This document shows positions 26,549-36,736 of a DNA stretch of 64,000 bases, piece by piece. Below the pieces are notes generated by a model, which was given only the letters and a program-made list of their open reading frames with translations, did not search any database and had not been told where the DNA came from. Position numbers and translations under genes: made by a program. Position 1 is the stretch's first letter; every line of letters begins with the position of its first letter. The DNA is from Streptomyces tuirus (lineage in GTDB: Bacteria; Actinomycetota; Actinomycetes; Streptomycetales; Streptomycetaceae): contig NZ_AP023439.1 of NCBI RefSeq assembly GCF_014701095.1, positions 3,336,001 to 3,400,000 of the forward strand, written 5' to 3'.

Positions 26549-28573
26549 TCACGCCACCACGACCACGGACTGTTCCTCCCCCAAGCGCTCGGCCTGCTCC
26601 CCAGCCGCCTTCTCCGCCAGGGCGTTGACCGCCGCGTTGAAGCGCTCCATGGAGGTGGGGCGGTCCGGGCCGAGGACGTACTCCTTGAGGACCCGGCGCT
26701 CGGCCGCCATCGGGTCGCGGCCCGGTGCGCGCACCGAGTCGAGGATCTCCGGCAGCCGGGTGCAGGCGCGGTCGAGGAGGTAGGCGCCCCCGGCGGTGGT
26801 GTACGCCGCGCGGAACTCCTCGTCGGACAGGTCGTTCGCGTTGGTCAGGACGTACGGCTTGAGGCTCGCCACGAAGTCCGCGACCACGGAGGACACATCG
26901 CTGACGAGGATGTCGGCCTGGTCGAAGCACGCGTACAGCGTGGGCAGTTGCCTGACGATCACCTGGTGCCCGAGCGGGCCCCGGCTCTCCCAGTACAGCC
27001 GGTGCCACTCGGCGCGCAGCTCGTGCCACTCGGCCTCCCCGTCCAGGCCGGAGGGGCGGGCCTCGCGGGTCTGCTGGGCGTCGTCACCGGCGAGCCGCCC
27101 GGACAGTTCACCGAGCCGCGCCTGGATCTCCGCGAGCCGCGGACGGACGGCGGCGATCGCCGCCTCGGTCTCCTGGGCGCCGCGCCGCTCGTTGTCGGCG
27201 CGCAGCAGCTCCCGGATCGCCCGGTCCGCCTCGGCCGCCTCGCGGGAGCGCTTGCCGGTGAGGGGGTGCGGCTTGTAGAGGACCCGTACGTTCTCCGCGA
27301 GCAGCTTCTCGACCAGCGGCACACCCATCGGGATCAGCGACGTGTGGCAGTCGTCGTCGCTCCAGCCCTCCCAGGTCGGCGCGTACAGCACGGTCGGCAG
27401 CGGACCCGGCACATGGTCGGCGTGCAGCCGGATCGACGACAGCTGCGGGCGGCCCACCTCGACGATCGCCGAGTCGCTGATCGCGTGCCGCACCCGCTGG
27501 TAGCGGTCGCGCCCGGCCCGCCCGGCCACCCAGATCTCGTCGTACACCTTGCTCACCCGGTTGCTGCTGGCCAGCTTGTCGCTGTCGCCGTGCCCGATGA
27601 AGACGTGCTTGGCCTCGGCGACGCGCAGCATGTGCACGTTCTTGCCCGCGTTCCCCGGGTAGAGCACCACCCGCAGCTCGGGCAGCTCCAGCTGCGCCAC
27701 GTCGTCGGCCTTCGGCACGCACAGGACCGGGATCGACGTACGGCTCAGGAAGCGGAACGAGGCCCGCTCCCTCAGGATGATCAACGGCCGCCGGTCGAGC
27801 TGCTCCAGCGTCTCGATCCACATGTTGACCTGGTACATGAAGTCCCGGGACACGGCCGCGAAGCTGAAGTAAAGCGCCACCTCCGGCCGGTATCCGGCCA
27901 GCTGACGGTTGACCTCGGCGATCACCTCGTCCCCCGACGGCACCCGGCGGGCCCGGCGCAGCTGCCCGAGCAGCGCCACCACGGCCGCGACAGCGAGCCC
28001 GGCGGTGAGCGCGAAGCCGATGCCCGCGGGCTGCCCCGTCCCGGCCGCCAGCGCGGCGAGCAGCCCGGCATGGGCCGGTAGGTCCAGGTGCAGCAGCTTG
28101 CGCAGGAAACGCCGGTAGAGGAGAGCGGGCGGCGACTGCGGAATGCCCGCCCCGCTCATGTCGAGGTTGCGCACCACCACCGGCAGCGTGCGCCGCCGCC
28201 GGATGGCGTGGTGCACGGCCGTGAAGATGATGACCAGGGTGAAGTGGGCGGCGAACACGGCCAGCGCGGCCACCAGCACCGCGCCCGGCGCGTCCATCCG
28301 GTCGGCCAGCGCGAGCAGCATCACCGTCCGCAGGGCGAACCGCATCGTGCGGGTCAGCTGCAACGCGGCCAACCGCCGCACGAAGGCGGGCGAGCGCGAG
28401 TGCAGCACCTCGTCCGCGACGTAGGTCACGGCCGAGGCGGCGGCGAAGCCCCACAGCGACGGGAGCAGCGCGAAGACGGGCAGTGCGGCGAAGCCGGCGG
28501 CGAACAGGAGCACAAGAAGAAGGTCGGTCTTCCCGCGCACACGCAGGACACCGCACAGCCAACGCAACGTCAT
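26549..28573 (-). CDS. CDP-glycerol glycerophosphotransferase family (teichoic-acid type) membrane protein
   Basis: The 674-residue protein has an N-terminal membrane region with about five hydrophobic segments (for example LLLVLLFAAGFAALPVFALL), then a TagF/TagB-type glycerophosphotransferase domain from about residue 235. Key features are FIGHGDSDKLASSNRVSKVY (catalytic His), YAPTWEGW, LYKPHPLTG and ILVSDVSSVVADF. A charged coiled-coil stretch of about 60 residues (450-510) is inserted in the catalytic domain. It likely builds a glycerol-phosphate polymer of the wall. The gene stands alone and converges on murQ (21 bp). Confidence 0.85.
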   Translation of the reverse strand: MTLRWLCGVLRVRGKTDLLLVLLFAAGFAALPVFALLPSLWGFAAASAVTYVADEVLHSRSPAFVRRLAALQLTRTMRFALRTVMLLALADRMDAPGAVLVAALAVFAAHFTLVIIFTAVHHAIRRRRTLPVVVRNLDMSGAGIPQSPPALLYRRFLRKLLHLDLPAHAGLLAALAAGTGQPAGIGFALTAGLAVAAVVALLGQLRRARRVPSGDEVIAEVNRQLAGYRPEVALYFSFAAVSRDFMYQVNMWIETLEQLDRRPLIILRERASFRFLSRTSIPVLCVPKADDVAQLELPELRVVLYPGNAGKNVHMLRVAEAKHVFIGHGDSDKLASSNRVSKVYDEIWVAGRAGRDRYQRVRHAISDSAIVEVGRPQLSSIRLHADHVPGPLPTVLYAPTWEGWSDDDCHTSLIPMGVPLVEKLLAENVRVLYKPHPLTGKRSREAAEADRAIRELLRADNERRGAQETEAAIAAVRPRLAEIQARLGELSGRLAGDDAQQTREARPSGLDGEAEWHELRAEWHRLYWESRGPLGHQVIVRQLPTLYACFDQADILVSDVSSVVADFVASLKPYVLTNANDLSDEEFRAAYTTAGGAYLLDRACTRLPEILDSVRAPGRDPMAAERRVLKEYVLGPDRPTSMERFNAAVNALAEKAAGEQAERLGEEQSVVVVA

Positions 28574-28708
28574 AAGACAGGATTCCTCTAGGGAAAGGAT
28601 GTGATTTCCGGAGTGGCGTGCGGTGGGGCGAACGCCGGCGTATGCGCGATACGCCTGTTCGACGGCGGTGAAGGGCGAATGGTTGTACTCCCACCGTTGG
28701 CCATTACT

Positions 28709-28954
28709 TCACCGTGACTTCATCTCCCGGTTGACCTGCCGCACGCGAGCCCGCAGCGTCTCCCCAACGGGCAGCGAGCGCAGTACGTCGGTGAGGTGCT
28801 CGGCCGTCCGTACGTTGCACCGCCCCAGATCGACCAGCGCGTACGGCTCGTCGCTCGCGCCGGTCACGGGGTCGATGCCCAGTGACGGCAGCACGACCCC
28901 GACTCCGGCGAGGGCGTCCCGCAGCGACTGCACGATCTCTTCGGTCGAACGCAC
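28709..28954 (-). CDS. Small conserved hypothetical protein of XRE/DUF397 loci
   Basis: An 81-residue frame beginning VRSTEEIVQSLRDALAGVGV. I chose the GTG at 28954 because GGAGGTAGGAACG lies directly upstream; the longer ATG start at 28990 would place that site inside the gene. No known domain is present. It is divergent from the XRE-type regulator across about 110 bp, an arrangement often seen for such small genes beside DUF5753 regulators in Streptomyces. Confidence 0.65.
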   Translation of the reverse strand: MRSTEEIVQSLRDALAGVGVVLPSLGIDPVTGASDEPYALVDLGRCNVRTAEHLTDVLRSLPVGETLRARVRQVNREMKSR

Positions 28955-29067
28955 CGTTCCTACCTCCACGCTGAGTTTGTGATTCACCACACAGCGTGGC
29001 GGACACGTCTCTAACCTGGCCAGATACGGCGGTCCAACAACCCGATCTGTACGACAGGGAGTTGCCC

Positions 29068-29903
29068 ATGCCCGGTTCCAGGGACCTCGACCCGTCCTCC
29101 TCCCCTCGTGCCCTCCTGGGCGCCGAACTCCGCCACGCCCGCGAGAAGGCCGGCCTCAGCCAGGAGGACTTGGGTCAGCGGCTGTTCGTGAGCGGGTCGT
29201 TCATCGGGCAGCTGGAGGCGGGGACGCGGAGGTTGCAGCGGGAGTACGCGCGGTTGCTGGACGAGGTGCTGGGGACGGAGGACTTCTTCCAGCGGAACTG
29301 TGCGGCGGCGGCGAAGTCGAAGTACCGCGCGCACTTCGCAGAAGCAGCAGAGGTGGAGACGCAAGCCGCGGCCATCAGGGAGTACACATCGATGCTGATT
29401 CCCGGACTGCTCCAGACACCCGCCTACGCACGAGCCGTCAGCCGCGCTTACCAGCCCTCAGCGGCAGACGAGGTCATCGAGGCGCTGGTGACAGGCCGGA
29501 TGGAGCGGGCGCGGATTCTCCGCGATCCAACAAAGCCTCTGTTGTGGACGGTGATTGACGAGGCCGCACTGCGCCGCGCGACGGGCGGACCGGAGGTGAT
29601 GGCGGGGGCGCTACGCCACCTCATCGGCCTGATCCGTGGCAACCGCGTCATCGTTCAGGTGCTGCCGTTCGACGCAGGGGCCCATCCGGGGATGCAGGGC
29701 TGCGTCAGGGTGATGGACTTCGACGACGCCCCTCCACTCGCCTACCTGGAAGGGGTCGACACCGGGCAACTGGAGGACGACCCGGCCACCGTCGCGCGCT
29801 ACAGGCTCTCGAGCTCCTCACGGCTTCGGCGCTCTCGCCTGAGAAGTCTCTGGCCCTCCTCGATGCGATGGCGCAGGATTACGACCATGAGGAACACGCC
29901 TGA
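29068..29903 (+). pseudogene. XRE-family regulator (HTH + DUF5753), frameshifted near its C-terminus
   Basis: The ATG at 29068 (AGGGAG 7 nt upstream) opens an HTH_31/XRE protein: LGAELRHAREKAGLSQEDLG, then a DUF5753 domain (YTSMLIPGLLQTPAYARAVS, LPFDAGAHPGMQGCVRVM). Near 29811, after RYRLS, four bases (TACG or equivalent) are missing compared with the family. The old frame resumes downstream as ELLTASALSPEKSLALLDAM and would end with the TGA at 29901-29903. With the deletion, the actual frame misses that stop and reads into the DUF397 gene in frame, giving a 336-residue fusion ending at 30078. These proteins are WhiJ-like developmental regulators. Confidence 0.75.
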
Positions 29904-30078
29904 GTGGTACAAGTCCAGCTACAGCGGCGGCACCGGCGACAACTGCCTGGAAGTCACCCAGGCATTCCCCGATGTCATCCCCGTCCGCGACTCCAAGACC
30001 CCCCACGGCCCGAAGCTCGTGTTCCGGGCCACCGCCTGGTCCGCTTTCGTCGAGAACCTCAAGGACGAGACGACCTGA
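29887..30078 (+). CDS. DUF397 protein (now in frame with the upstream regulator)
   Basis: The 63-residue DUF397 protein begins MRNTPEWYKSSYSGGTGDNC and contains ECL-type and VRDSK motifs (NCLEVTQ, PVRDSKTPHGP) with the terminal SAFVENLKD. DUF397 proteins are partners, often antagonists, of DUF5753-XRE regulators such as WhiJ. The normal ATG overlaps the regulator's original stop by 17 bp, the usual arrangement. Because of a 4-bp deletion upstream, it can also be translated as the C-terminal domain of the regulator. Confidence 0.8.
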   Translation: MRNTPEWYKSSYSGGTGDNCLEVTQAFPDVIPVRDSKTPHGPKLVFRATAWSAFVENLKDETT

Positions 30079-30218
30079 GCTTCGGGATCCGGGCTTCGAG
30101 CTCTCTTTTCAAGGAGTGGGTGGAGGGCCTCAACCCACCCACCCTCCCGACTGGTTGACGCGACGCATCCGGTTTGCCACGGACAGTCACCTACCTCTAA
30201 CGTTTCTGGAAAAGCAAC

Positions 30219-30254
30219 AGCCCCCGCTTGGTGCGCCAACACCTGCGGGGGCTT
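30219..30254 (+). terminator. Hairpin between DUF397 and the following HTH gene
   Basis: A 9-bp perfect stem, agcccccgc / gcgggggct, encloses a loop that itself can fold (ttgg / ccaa around tgcg). It lies 141 bp after DUF397 and 27 bp before the next start. It could end the upstream transcript or act as a leader attenuator for the next gene. Confidence 0.6.
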
Positions 30255-30280
30255 AACCATCGAGATCGGACAGCGATCCC

Positions 30281-31132
30281 ATGGCTGACGCCAACTTTAG
30301 TGCTGCCTCCCCGTCCGCGCACCCCATGGCCAACCCCGGCTACGGCAAGCGCACGACCCACGACCAAACCCCCGTGCACGAAACGCGACTTCGCCCACCT
30401 CCCACCCCGCGAAGCCGCCGTCGCCGCCTACCTCGACCGGCTCCCCGACGGCGCCGACATCTCCGTGAAGACGCTGGCCAAGCAGCTCCCGTACGGACAG
30501 TGCGCCCTGGGCACCGCCCTCAACCGCATCCAGCAGGCAGGTCACCTGCGCCGAGGCCGGGAGTGCGTCACGGCGGACGACGGCAGCTCCCGCTGGATCA
30601 CCCGATCGTGGTGGTCCGGTACCGCCAGGGATGACGACTGGTGGACGGCGTTCACCCGCGGCGACGCGCCACGGCCGCAGGCGGCACGCCCCACCCGTTC
30701 CCGCGCTCACATCCTCCTGGCCGCCCTCGGCCGCACAACCCCCGTCCTGTCCCTCTCCCAGACCGACTGCGCGGACCTCGCCCCACTCGTGACGGAGTGG
30801 TTCGCACGGGGCGCCTCGGAGGAGGACGTAGTCGTGCGCTCACAGCCGGCCTGCCGACACCGGTCCATCACCCCGCCGCGCTCGTCCGCACTCGCCTGAC
30901 CAGCAAACTCCCGCCCCCACCCCCTCCACGCCCACCCCTACGGGTCCTGGAGTGCGCGAAGTGCGGCGCCCCAGGGCGTCCGGAAACCCTGCCAGGAGGC
31001 CGTTGCAGCGCCTGCCGGGGCGAACGCGCCCCCACGCAACCCGCCGCACCCCTCTCCGCCCCCACGGTCCACGCACACGCGGCCGGGATCCGGGCCGCGA
31101 TGTCCCGCCGACGCCACGACTACGCCGACTGA
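30281..31132 (+). pseudogene. Helix-turn-helix / zinc-ribbon protein with two compensating frameshifts
   Basis: The intact family member would be about 283 residues. The ATG at 30281 starts MADANFSAASPSAHPMANPG. At the AAA run at 30381-30383 the frame changes (+1 base, or -2), and the winged-helix part continues as RDFAHLPPREAAVAAYLDRL. Near 30832 one base is missing, returning the original frame for ALTAGLPTPVHHPAALVRTR and a C-terminal zinc ribbon (CAKCGAPGRPE, then CSACRGERAP). As written, the middle frame (30228-30899) encodes 223 residues lacking both ends. Either the gene is decaying or the two indels are sequencing errors. Confidence 0.7.
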
Positions 31133-31145
31133 CGACAATGGACTC

Positions 31146-31715
31146 ATGAACCACTCCCAGCTGACCGCCCTAGGCCGCGCCCTCCGTCTGCTCGGGGAGC
31201 ACGGGGAGGCCCTCTCCGCCGACACCCCGGACGCCAAGCTGCACGAGGTCAAGGCCGATCTGAAGCGCGCCCTGGACCTGCTGGACGAGAGTGTCACGGG
31301 CGCCGCGCCCAGTACCCGCTGCCCCGAGCACCCGAACGGCCCGGTCGACGAGGCCGCCCCCGATCTGTGCCTGCTGTGCGAGACGCGGCGCAGGGCGGCC
31401 CGCCGGGCGGAGTTCAACGGGCCCGCCCCGCAGCACCGGCCCGCCGAGCCCGCGCCGTCCCGCTACGGCGTGCGCGGCGACCGTCCCCAGCCCCAGCAGC
31501 GCTGGCTGGCGGAGCTGTGGAACGGTCAGGCCTGGCAGCTGTGCGGCACCCCGCGCCGGGACCGACGCGAGGCCGAACTGTTCATCAACGCCCAGCGCAA
31601 GGCTCCCCGGGCCGCCATGGCGTACCGGCTGGTCCACGAGTTCACCGACTACGAGGTGCTGCGGGTGTGGGGGACGCCGGTGCGGGTGGACATCGAGCCG
31701 ATGGGCAACCTGTAG
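31146..31715 (+). CDS. Hypothetical protein with two cysteine pairs
   Basis: A 189-residue protein with an N-terminal helical part ([30 protein letters not shown]), a possible zinc-binding pair (CPEHPNG and CLLCETRRR, near residues 60-82), and a C-terminal domain ending HEFTDYEVLRVWGTPVRVDI. No known family is recognised. It starts 14 bp after the frameshifted HTH gene and may once have been cotranscribed with it. Confidence 0.65.
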   Translation: MNHSQLTALGRALRLLGEHGEALSADTPDAKLHEVKADLKRALDLLDESVTGAAPSTRCPEHPNGPVDEAAPDLCLLCETRRRAARRAEFNGPAPQHRPAEPAPSRYGVRGDRPQPQQRWLAELWNGQAWQLCGTPRRDRREAELFINAQRKAPRAAMAYRLVHEFTDYEVLRVWGTPVRVDIEPMGNL

Positions 31716-31725
31716 CGGCCCGGGC

Positions 31726-33276
31726 TCACAGCAGCGGCAGGGGCAGGAACTCGTACCCCTCCCACAGCCGCCGCGACCGCTCCTCCGGGTACGCCCGCAC
31801 CTCTGGCTCCGCGTCGAGCACCTGCACCAGCCGCCGCTCGTCGTCGTACGCCGGCCAGCCCGGGTCGCCCGACCTCGCGAAGGACGTCCAGGACGCGCGG
31901 AAGCGGGACGAGAGCGCGAGGGCCTCGGCGGACGGCTCCGCGCCCGCGAACAGCAGCAGCCCCAGGTCCGCCCCGTAGGTGCCGAACAGCAGCGGGATGT
32001 CCAGGGCGTGGCAGGCGCCGAGCGCGCCGCCGTTGCCCGGGGCCGGCCAGGTCAGTTCGTAGACGTGCGCGCTGCCGCCGCCCGCGCGCTGCGCCTCGGC
32101 CAGGTGCAGGGACGGCATGTTGAACAGCCAGTCCGTCTGGACGCGTTCGTAGAGCTCGCTCGGGGAGGCGTCGGGGAAGGCGTCGCGGTACGCCTGTGCA
32201 CCGCTGGGGGCGAAGAGGCTCAGGGCCGAGGCCGCCCGCTCGTCGGATATCTGGCCGAGCTGTCCGGCCATGGCGATGAAGAGGCGGTACTCGTCGCGGT
32301 TGTGGCCGACGAGGAGGTCGACGTCCGCCGCCGATCCGGACCGCAGCGCCTGCCACGGGCTCGTCGGCAGGACCTCGCCGTCGACGACCGGGGCGAACGG
32401 CGTGACCGTGGGCGCCGCCTGGCCCCAGCGGTCGATGCGCTGGAGCATCTTGGCGCTCAGTGTCTCGCCCGCCGACGTCAGCCGGTGCGGGGCGATCGTC
32501 GAGAGGTCGGCGACGGTGGGGCGCAGTCCCGCCTCGGCGGCGAGGGCGGTGCCGATGTCCCGGGCGAGCGCGTCGGAGAAGAACGTCCCCGGCACGCTCT
32601 GGGCGATCGCCCGCTGGAACAGCCCGGCCGCGCGCGGCATGGAGAGCAGCGAGGCGACCGAGCCTGCGCCCGCGGACTCCCCGAAGATCGTGACCTGGTC
32701 GGGGTCGCCGCCGAAGGCCTCGACGTTGTCCCTCACCCACTCCAGCGCGGCCACCTGGTCGAGCAGTCCGCGGTTGGCGGGCGCTCCCTCGATGTGCGCG
32801 AAACCCTCCATGCCCAGGCGGTAGTTGAGGGACACGACCACCACGTCGCCGTCGGCGGCGATGCGGTGGGCGTCGTAGCCGGGGCTGCCGGAGTGGCCGA
32901 GCTTGTAGGCGCCGCCGTAGATCCACACCATGACCGGGCGGCGGGCCGCCGGGTCGGGTTCGGGCGTCCAGACGTTGACCGTGAGCCAGTCGTCGCCCTC
33001 GGGAAGGTCGAGCAGGCCCGGGCCGCCCAGGCTGCCGAGGTCCTGCGGGGGCGGCGGGCCGAAGGCGTGGGCCTCCCGTATGCCGTCCCAGGGCTGGGCG
33101 GGGCGGGGTGCCTGGAAGCGGGCCGCGCCCACCGGGGGCGCGGCGAACGGGATGCCGCGGAAGACCGCGAGCCCCGCCTCCCTCCGGCCCCGGACCGCCC
33201 CGGCGGTGGTGCGCACCACCGGCCCGGGCTGCCCGGCGGAACCGTCGTGCGGCGGGCGGGACTCGGTCGTCGTCAT
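31726..33276 (-). CDS. Type-B carboxylesterase family protein
   Basis: The 516-residue alpha/beta-hydrolase has the carboxylesterase-B layout: FRGIPFAAPPVGAARFQAP at the N-terminus, the oxyanion region MVWIYGGAYKLGHSG, the nucleophile elbow GESAGAGSVASLL (residue about 200), and a C-terminal histidine in ACHALDIPLLFG. The WIYGGAYKLG form differs from the usual WIHGGGF but occurs in actinobacterial members. No signal peptide is present, so it is likely cytoplasmic. The natural ester substrate is unknown. Confidence 0.9.
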   Translation of the reverse strand: MTTTESRPPHDGSAGQPGPVVRTTAGAVRGRREAGLAVFRGIPFAAPPVGAARFQAPRPAQPWDGIREAHAFGPPPPQDLGSLGGPGLLDLPEGDDWLTVNVWTPEPDPAARRPVMVWIYGGAYKLGHSGSPGYDAHRIAADGDVVVVSLNYRLGMEGFAHIEGAPANRGLLDQVAALEWVRDNVEAFGGDPDQVTIFGESAGAGSVASLLSMPRAAGLFQRAIAQSVPGTFFSDALARDIGTALAAEAGLRPTVADLSTIAPHRLTSAGETLSAKMLQRIDRWGQAAPTVTPFAPVVDGEVLPTSPWQALRSGSAADVDLLVGHNRDEYRLFIAMAGQLGQISDERAASALSLFAPSGAQAYRDAFPDASPSELYERVQTDWLFNMPSLHLAEAQRAGGGSAHVYELTWPAPGNGGALGACHALDIPLLFGTYGADLGLLLFAGAEPSAEALALSSRFRASWTSFARSGDPGWPAYDDERRLVQVLDAEPEVRAYPEERSRRLWEGYEFLPLPLL

Positions 33277-33366
33277 CTGGATCTCCTCAACTCAAGGCCG
33301 GTGAACGGGCGCTCAGTCAGTGTCCTTGACTGACGCAAGCAGATCCAGGGCCTCAGGTGACGGAGG

Positions 33367-34491
33367 TCAGCTGAGGGACTTCAGCGCCGCCGGGTTGTAG
33401 GGCGCCAGCTCCTCGGTGCGGCCGTCGAGCACCTTGCGGGCCCACTCGGGGTCCTGGAGCAGCGCGCGGCCGACGGCGACCATGTCGAACTCGTCGCGCT
33501 CGAAACGGTCCAGGAGGTTGTCGAGGTCGCCCAGTTCGGCGCCCTGGCCCTGGAAGGCCTTGAGGAAGTCACCGTTCAGGCCGACCGAGCCGACGGTGAT
33601 GGTGGGCTTGCCGGTGAGCTTCTTGGTCCAGCCGGCCAGGTTGAGGTCGGAGTCGTCGAACTCGGGCACCCAGTAACGGCGGGTGGAGGCGTGGAAGGCG
33701 TCGACACCGGCCGCCGCGAGCGGGGCCAGGATGGCCTCCAGCTCCTCGGGCGTCTCGGCGAGGCGGGCGTCGTAGGCCTCCTGCTTCCACTGGGAGTAGC
33801 GGAAGATGACGGGGAAGTCGGCGGAGACGCTCTCGCGGACGGCGGTGACGATCTCCTCGGAGAGCTTGGCGCGGGCGACCCTGTCGCCGCCGTAGGCGTC
33901 GGTGCGGCGGTTGGTGCCCTCCCAGAGGAACTGGTCGAGCAGGTAGCCGTGGGCGCCGTGCAGCTCGACGCCGTCGAAGCCGATGCGCTCGGCGGCAGCG
34001 GCGGCCTCGGCGAACGCGCCGATGACGGCGTCGATGTCGGCCTGGGTCATGGCCTTGCCGGTGGGCTCCGTCGCGCCGATGCGCAGACCGGAGGGGCCGA
34101 CGGCGGGGGCGTCGGCGACCGGGGGCTCGCCCTGGTTGCGGACCATGCCGATGTGCCACAGCTGGGGCACGATCGTGCCGCCCGCGGCGTGCACCGCCTC
34201 GGCGACCTTCGCCCAGCCCGCGAGCTGCTCCTCGCCGTGGAAGCGCGGCACGCGGTCGCTCTGCCCGGCCGAGTCGTGGCCGACGTAGGTGCCCTCGGTG
34301 ACAATCAGGCCGACTCCGGCGGCGGCGCGGCGCGCGTAGTACGAGACGACGTCCTCGCCGGGCACGCCGCCCGGGGAGAACATGCGGGTCATCGGGGCCA
34401 TCGCGATCCGGTTCGGAACGGTCAGGCCGCCCAGCGTTACGGGCCGGGACAGGATTTCGGCGGCGCGGGATGCGGAGGCGGCGACAGTCAC
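33367..34491 (-). CDS. NADH:flavin oxidoreductase / old yellow enzyme family
   Basis: The 374-residue FMN-dependent TIM barrel belongs to the old yellow enzyme family. Marks are LGGLTVPNRIAMAPMTRMF, PQLWHIGMVRNQ, FDGVELHGAHGYLLDQFLWE with NRRTDAYGG, and the phosphate-binding end MVAVGRALLQDPEWA. I chose the GTG at 34491, preceded by GAGGGAG, over the longer frame, which lacks a ribosome site. It probably reduces alpha,beta-unsaturated carbonyls with NAD(P)H. A 12-bp palindrome lies 29 bp upstream. Confidence 0.9.
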   Translation of the reverse strand: MTVAASASRAAEILSRPVTLGGLTVPNRIAMAPMTRMFSPGGVPGEDVVSYYARRAAAGVGLIVTEGTYVGHDSAGQSDRVPRFHGEEQLAGWAKVAEAVHAAGGTIVPQLWHIGMVRNQGEPPVADAPAVGPSGLRIGATEPTGKAMTQADIDAVIGAFAEAAAAAERIGFDGVELHGAHGYLLDQFLWEGTNRRTDAYGGDRVARAKLSEEIVTAVRESVSADFPVIFRYSQWKQEAYDARLAETPEELEAILAPLAAAGVDAFHASTRRYWVPEFDDSDLNLAGWTKKLTGKPTITVGSVGLNGDFLKAFQGQGAELGDLDNLLDRFERDEFDMVAVGRALLQDPEWARKVLDGRTEELAPYNPAALKSLS

Positions 34492-34519
34492 GTGGGGGCT
34501 CCCTCGGGGGTACCGGATG

Positions 34520-34531
34520 GTATGTGCATAC
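34520..34531. promoter_or_regulatory. Palindrome upstream of the old yellow enzyme gene
   Basis: GTATGTGCATAC has perfect 5-bp arms around a TG centre, in an AT-rich pocket about 29 bp before the GTG start. A related half-site (gcata) follows at once. It could be an operator or part of the promoter; no cognate regulator is encoded next to it. Confidence 0.35.
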
Positions 34532-34649
34532 GCATAGGACGCATGATTCAACCACCCAGCCCGGCCCCCGCATCCCGTCCCGGCTGTGATCCCGGACACG
34601 CGAGAGGCGCGCCCTTGAGCTCGCGAGGGGGCGTACCCCCGGACACGCC

Positions 34650-34691
34650 CGAGGGCGGCACCCCCTGCCGGAACAGGAAGTGCCGCCCTCG
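34650..34691 (-). terminator. Terminator downstream of groEL
   Basis: A perfect 12-bp stem, cgagggcggcac / gtgccgccctcg, with an 18-nt loop lies 30 bp beyond the groEL stop codon. It can work in the leftward direction for groEL. Confidence 0.8.
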
Positions 34692-34720
34692 GTAAGGACG
34701 TTGATCAACCCTGGGGTCGA

Positions 34721-36373
<1,653 letters not shown>

Positions 36374-36470
36374 TTACTTCGGACCGCGCCCGCGCCCGCG
36401 ACGGACGGCTCGCCAGCCTTGTGGTTCCTTCCCCACCCGGCCTGCGGGCCTCACCGACCCGGTCCTTACG

Positions 36471-36497
36471 TTGTCACTCTCACCTTCAGAGTGCTAA
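36471..36497. promoter_or_regulatory. CIRCE operator 1 (HrcA), groEL leader
   Basis: TTGTCACTC, nine bases, then GAGTGCTAA. This matches the CIRCE consensus (TTAGCACTC-N9-GAGTGCTAA) except for two bases in the left arm. It lies downstream of the groEL promoter, inside the transcribed leader. Confidence 0.85.
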
Positions 36498-36502
36498 CGC
36501 AA

Positions 36503-36531
36503 TGATTAGCACTCGACCCCCGAGAGTGCAA
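36503..36531 (-). promoter_or_regulatory. groEL promoter (-35 TTGCAC, -10 TAATCA, 17-bp spacer)
   Basis: On the minus strand TTGCAC (36531-36526) and TAATCA (36508-36503) are separated by exactly 17 bp, fitting a vegetative sigma-70/HrdB promoter. The groEL start codon lies about 160 bp downstream. CIRCE 2 overlaps both hexamers. Confidence 0.75.
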
Positions 36532-36532
36532 G
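36506..36532. promoter_or_regulatory. CIRCE operator 2 (HrcA), overlapping the groEL promoter
   Basis: TTAGCACTC, nine bases, then GAGTGCAAG. The left arm is perfect, and the right differs at two positions. It covers the whole promoter spacer, so bound HrcA would occlude RNA polymerase. Confidence 0.85.
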
Positions 36533-36662
36533 GCGCGCTCGCGTAGCGAGTGCTCGTTGAGGGGTGGTGGTCGGGCGACGGGTGGGCGCAAGCGCCTCCG
36601 GGGGATCGGGCGGGGGCGTCAGCCCCTCGCGAACACCGCTCCATGGGGTGTTCGAACAGGCC

Positions 36663-36696
36663 GAAGGGCCCGCACCCCGGGGGGTACGGGCCCTTC
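36663..36696 (-). terminator. Terminator downstream of cspA
   Basis: A hairpin with arms gaagggcccg and cgggcccttc lies 40 bp beyond the cspA stop codon, towards groEL. The inner part (gcacc / ggtac) extends the stem with one mismatch. Confidence 0.75.
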
Positions 36697-36736
36697 TGAG
36701 AAGACCGGTCGCTGATGCGTTGGTCGTGGTGCGCGT

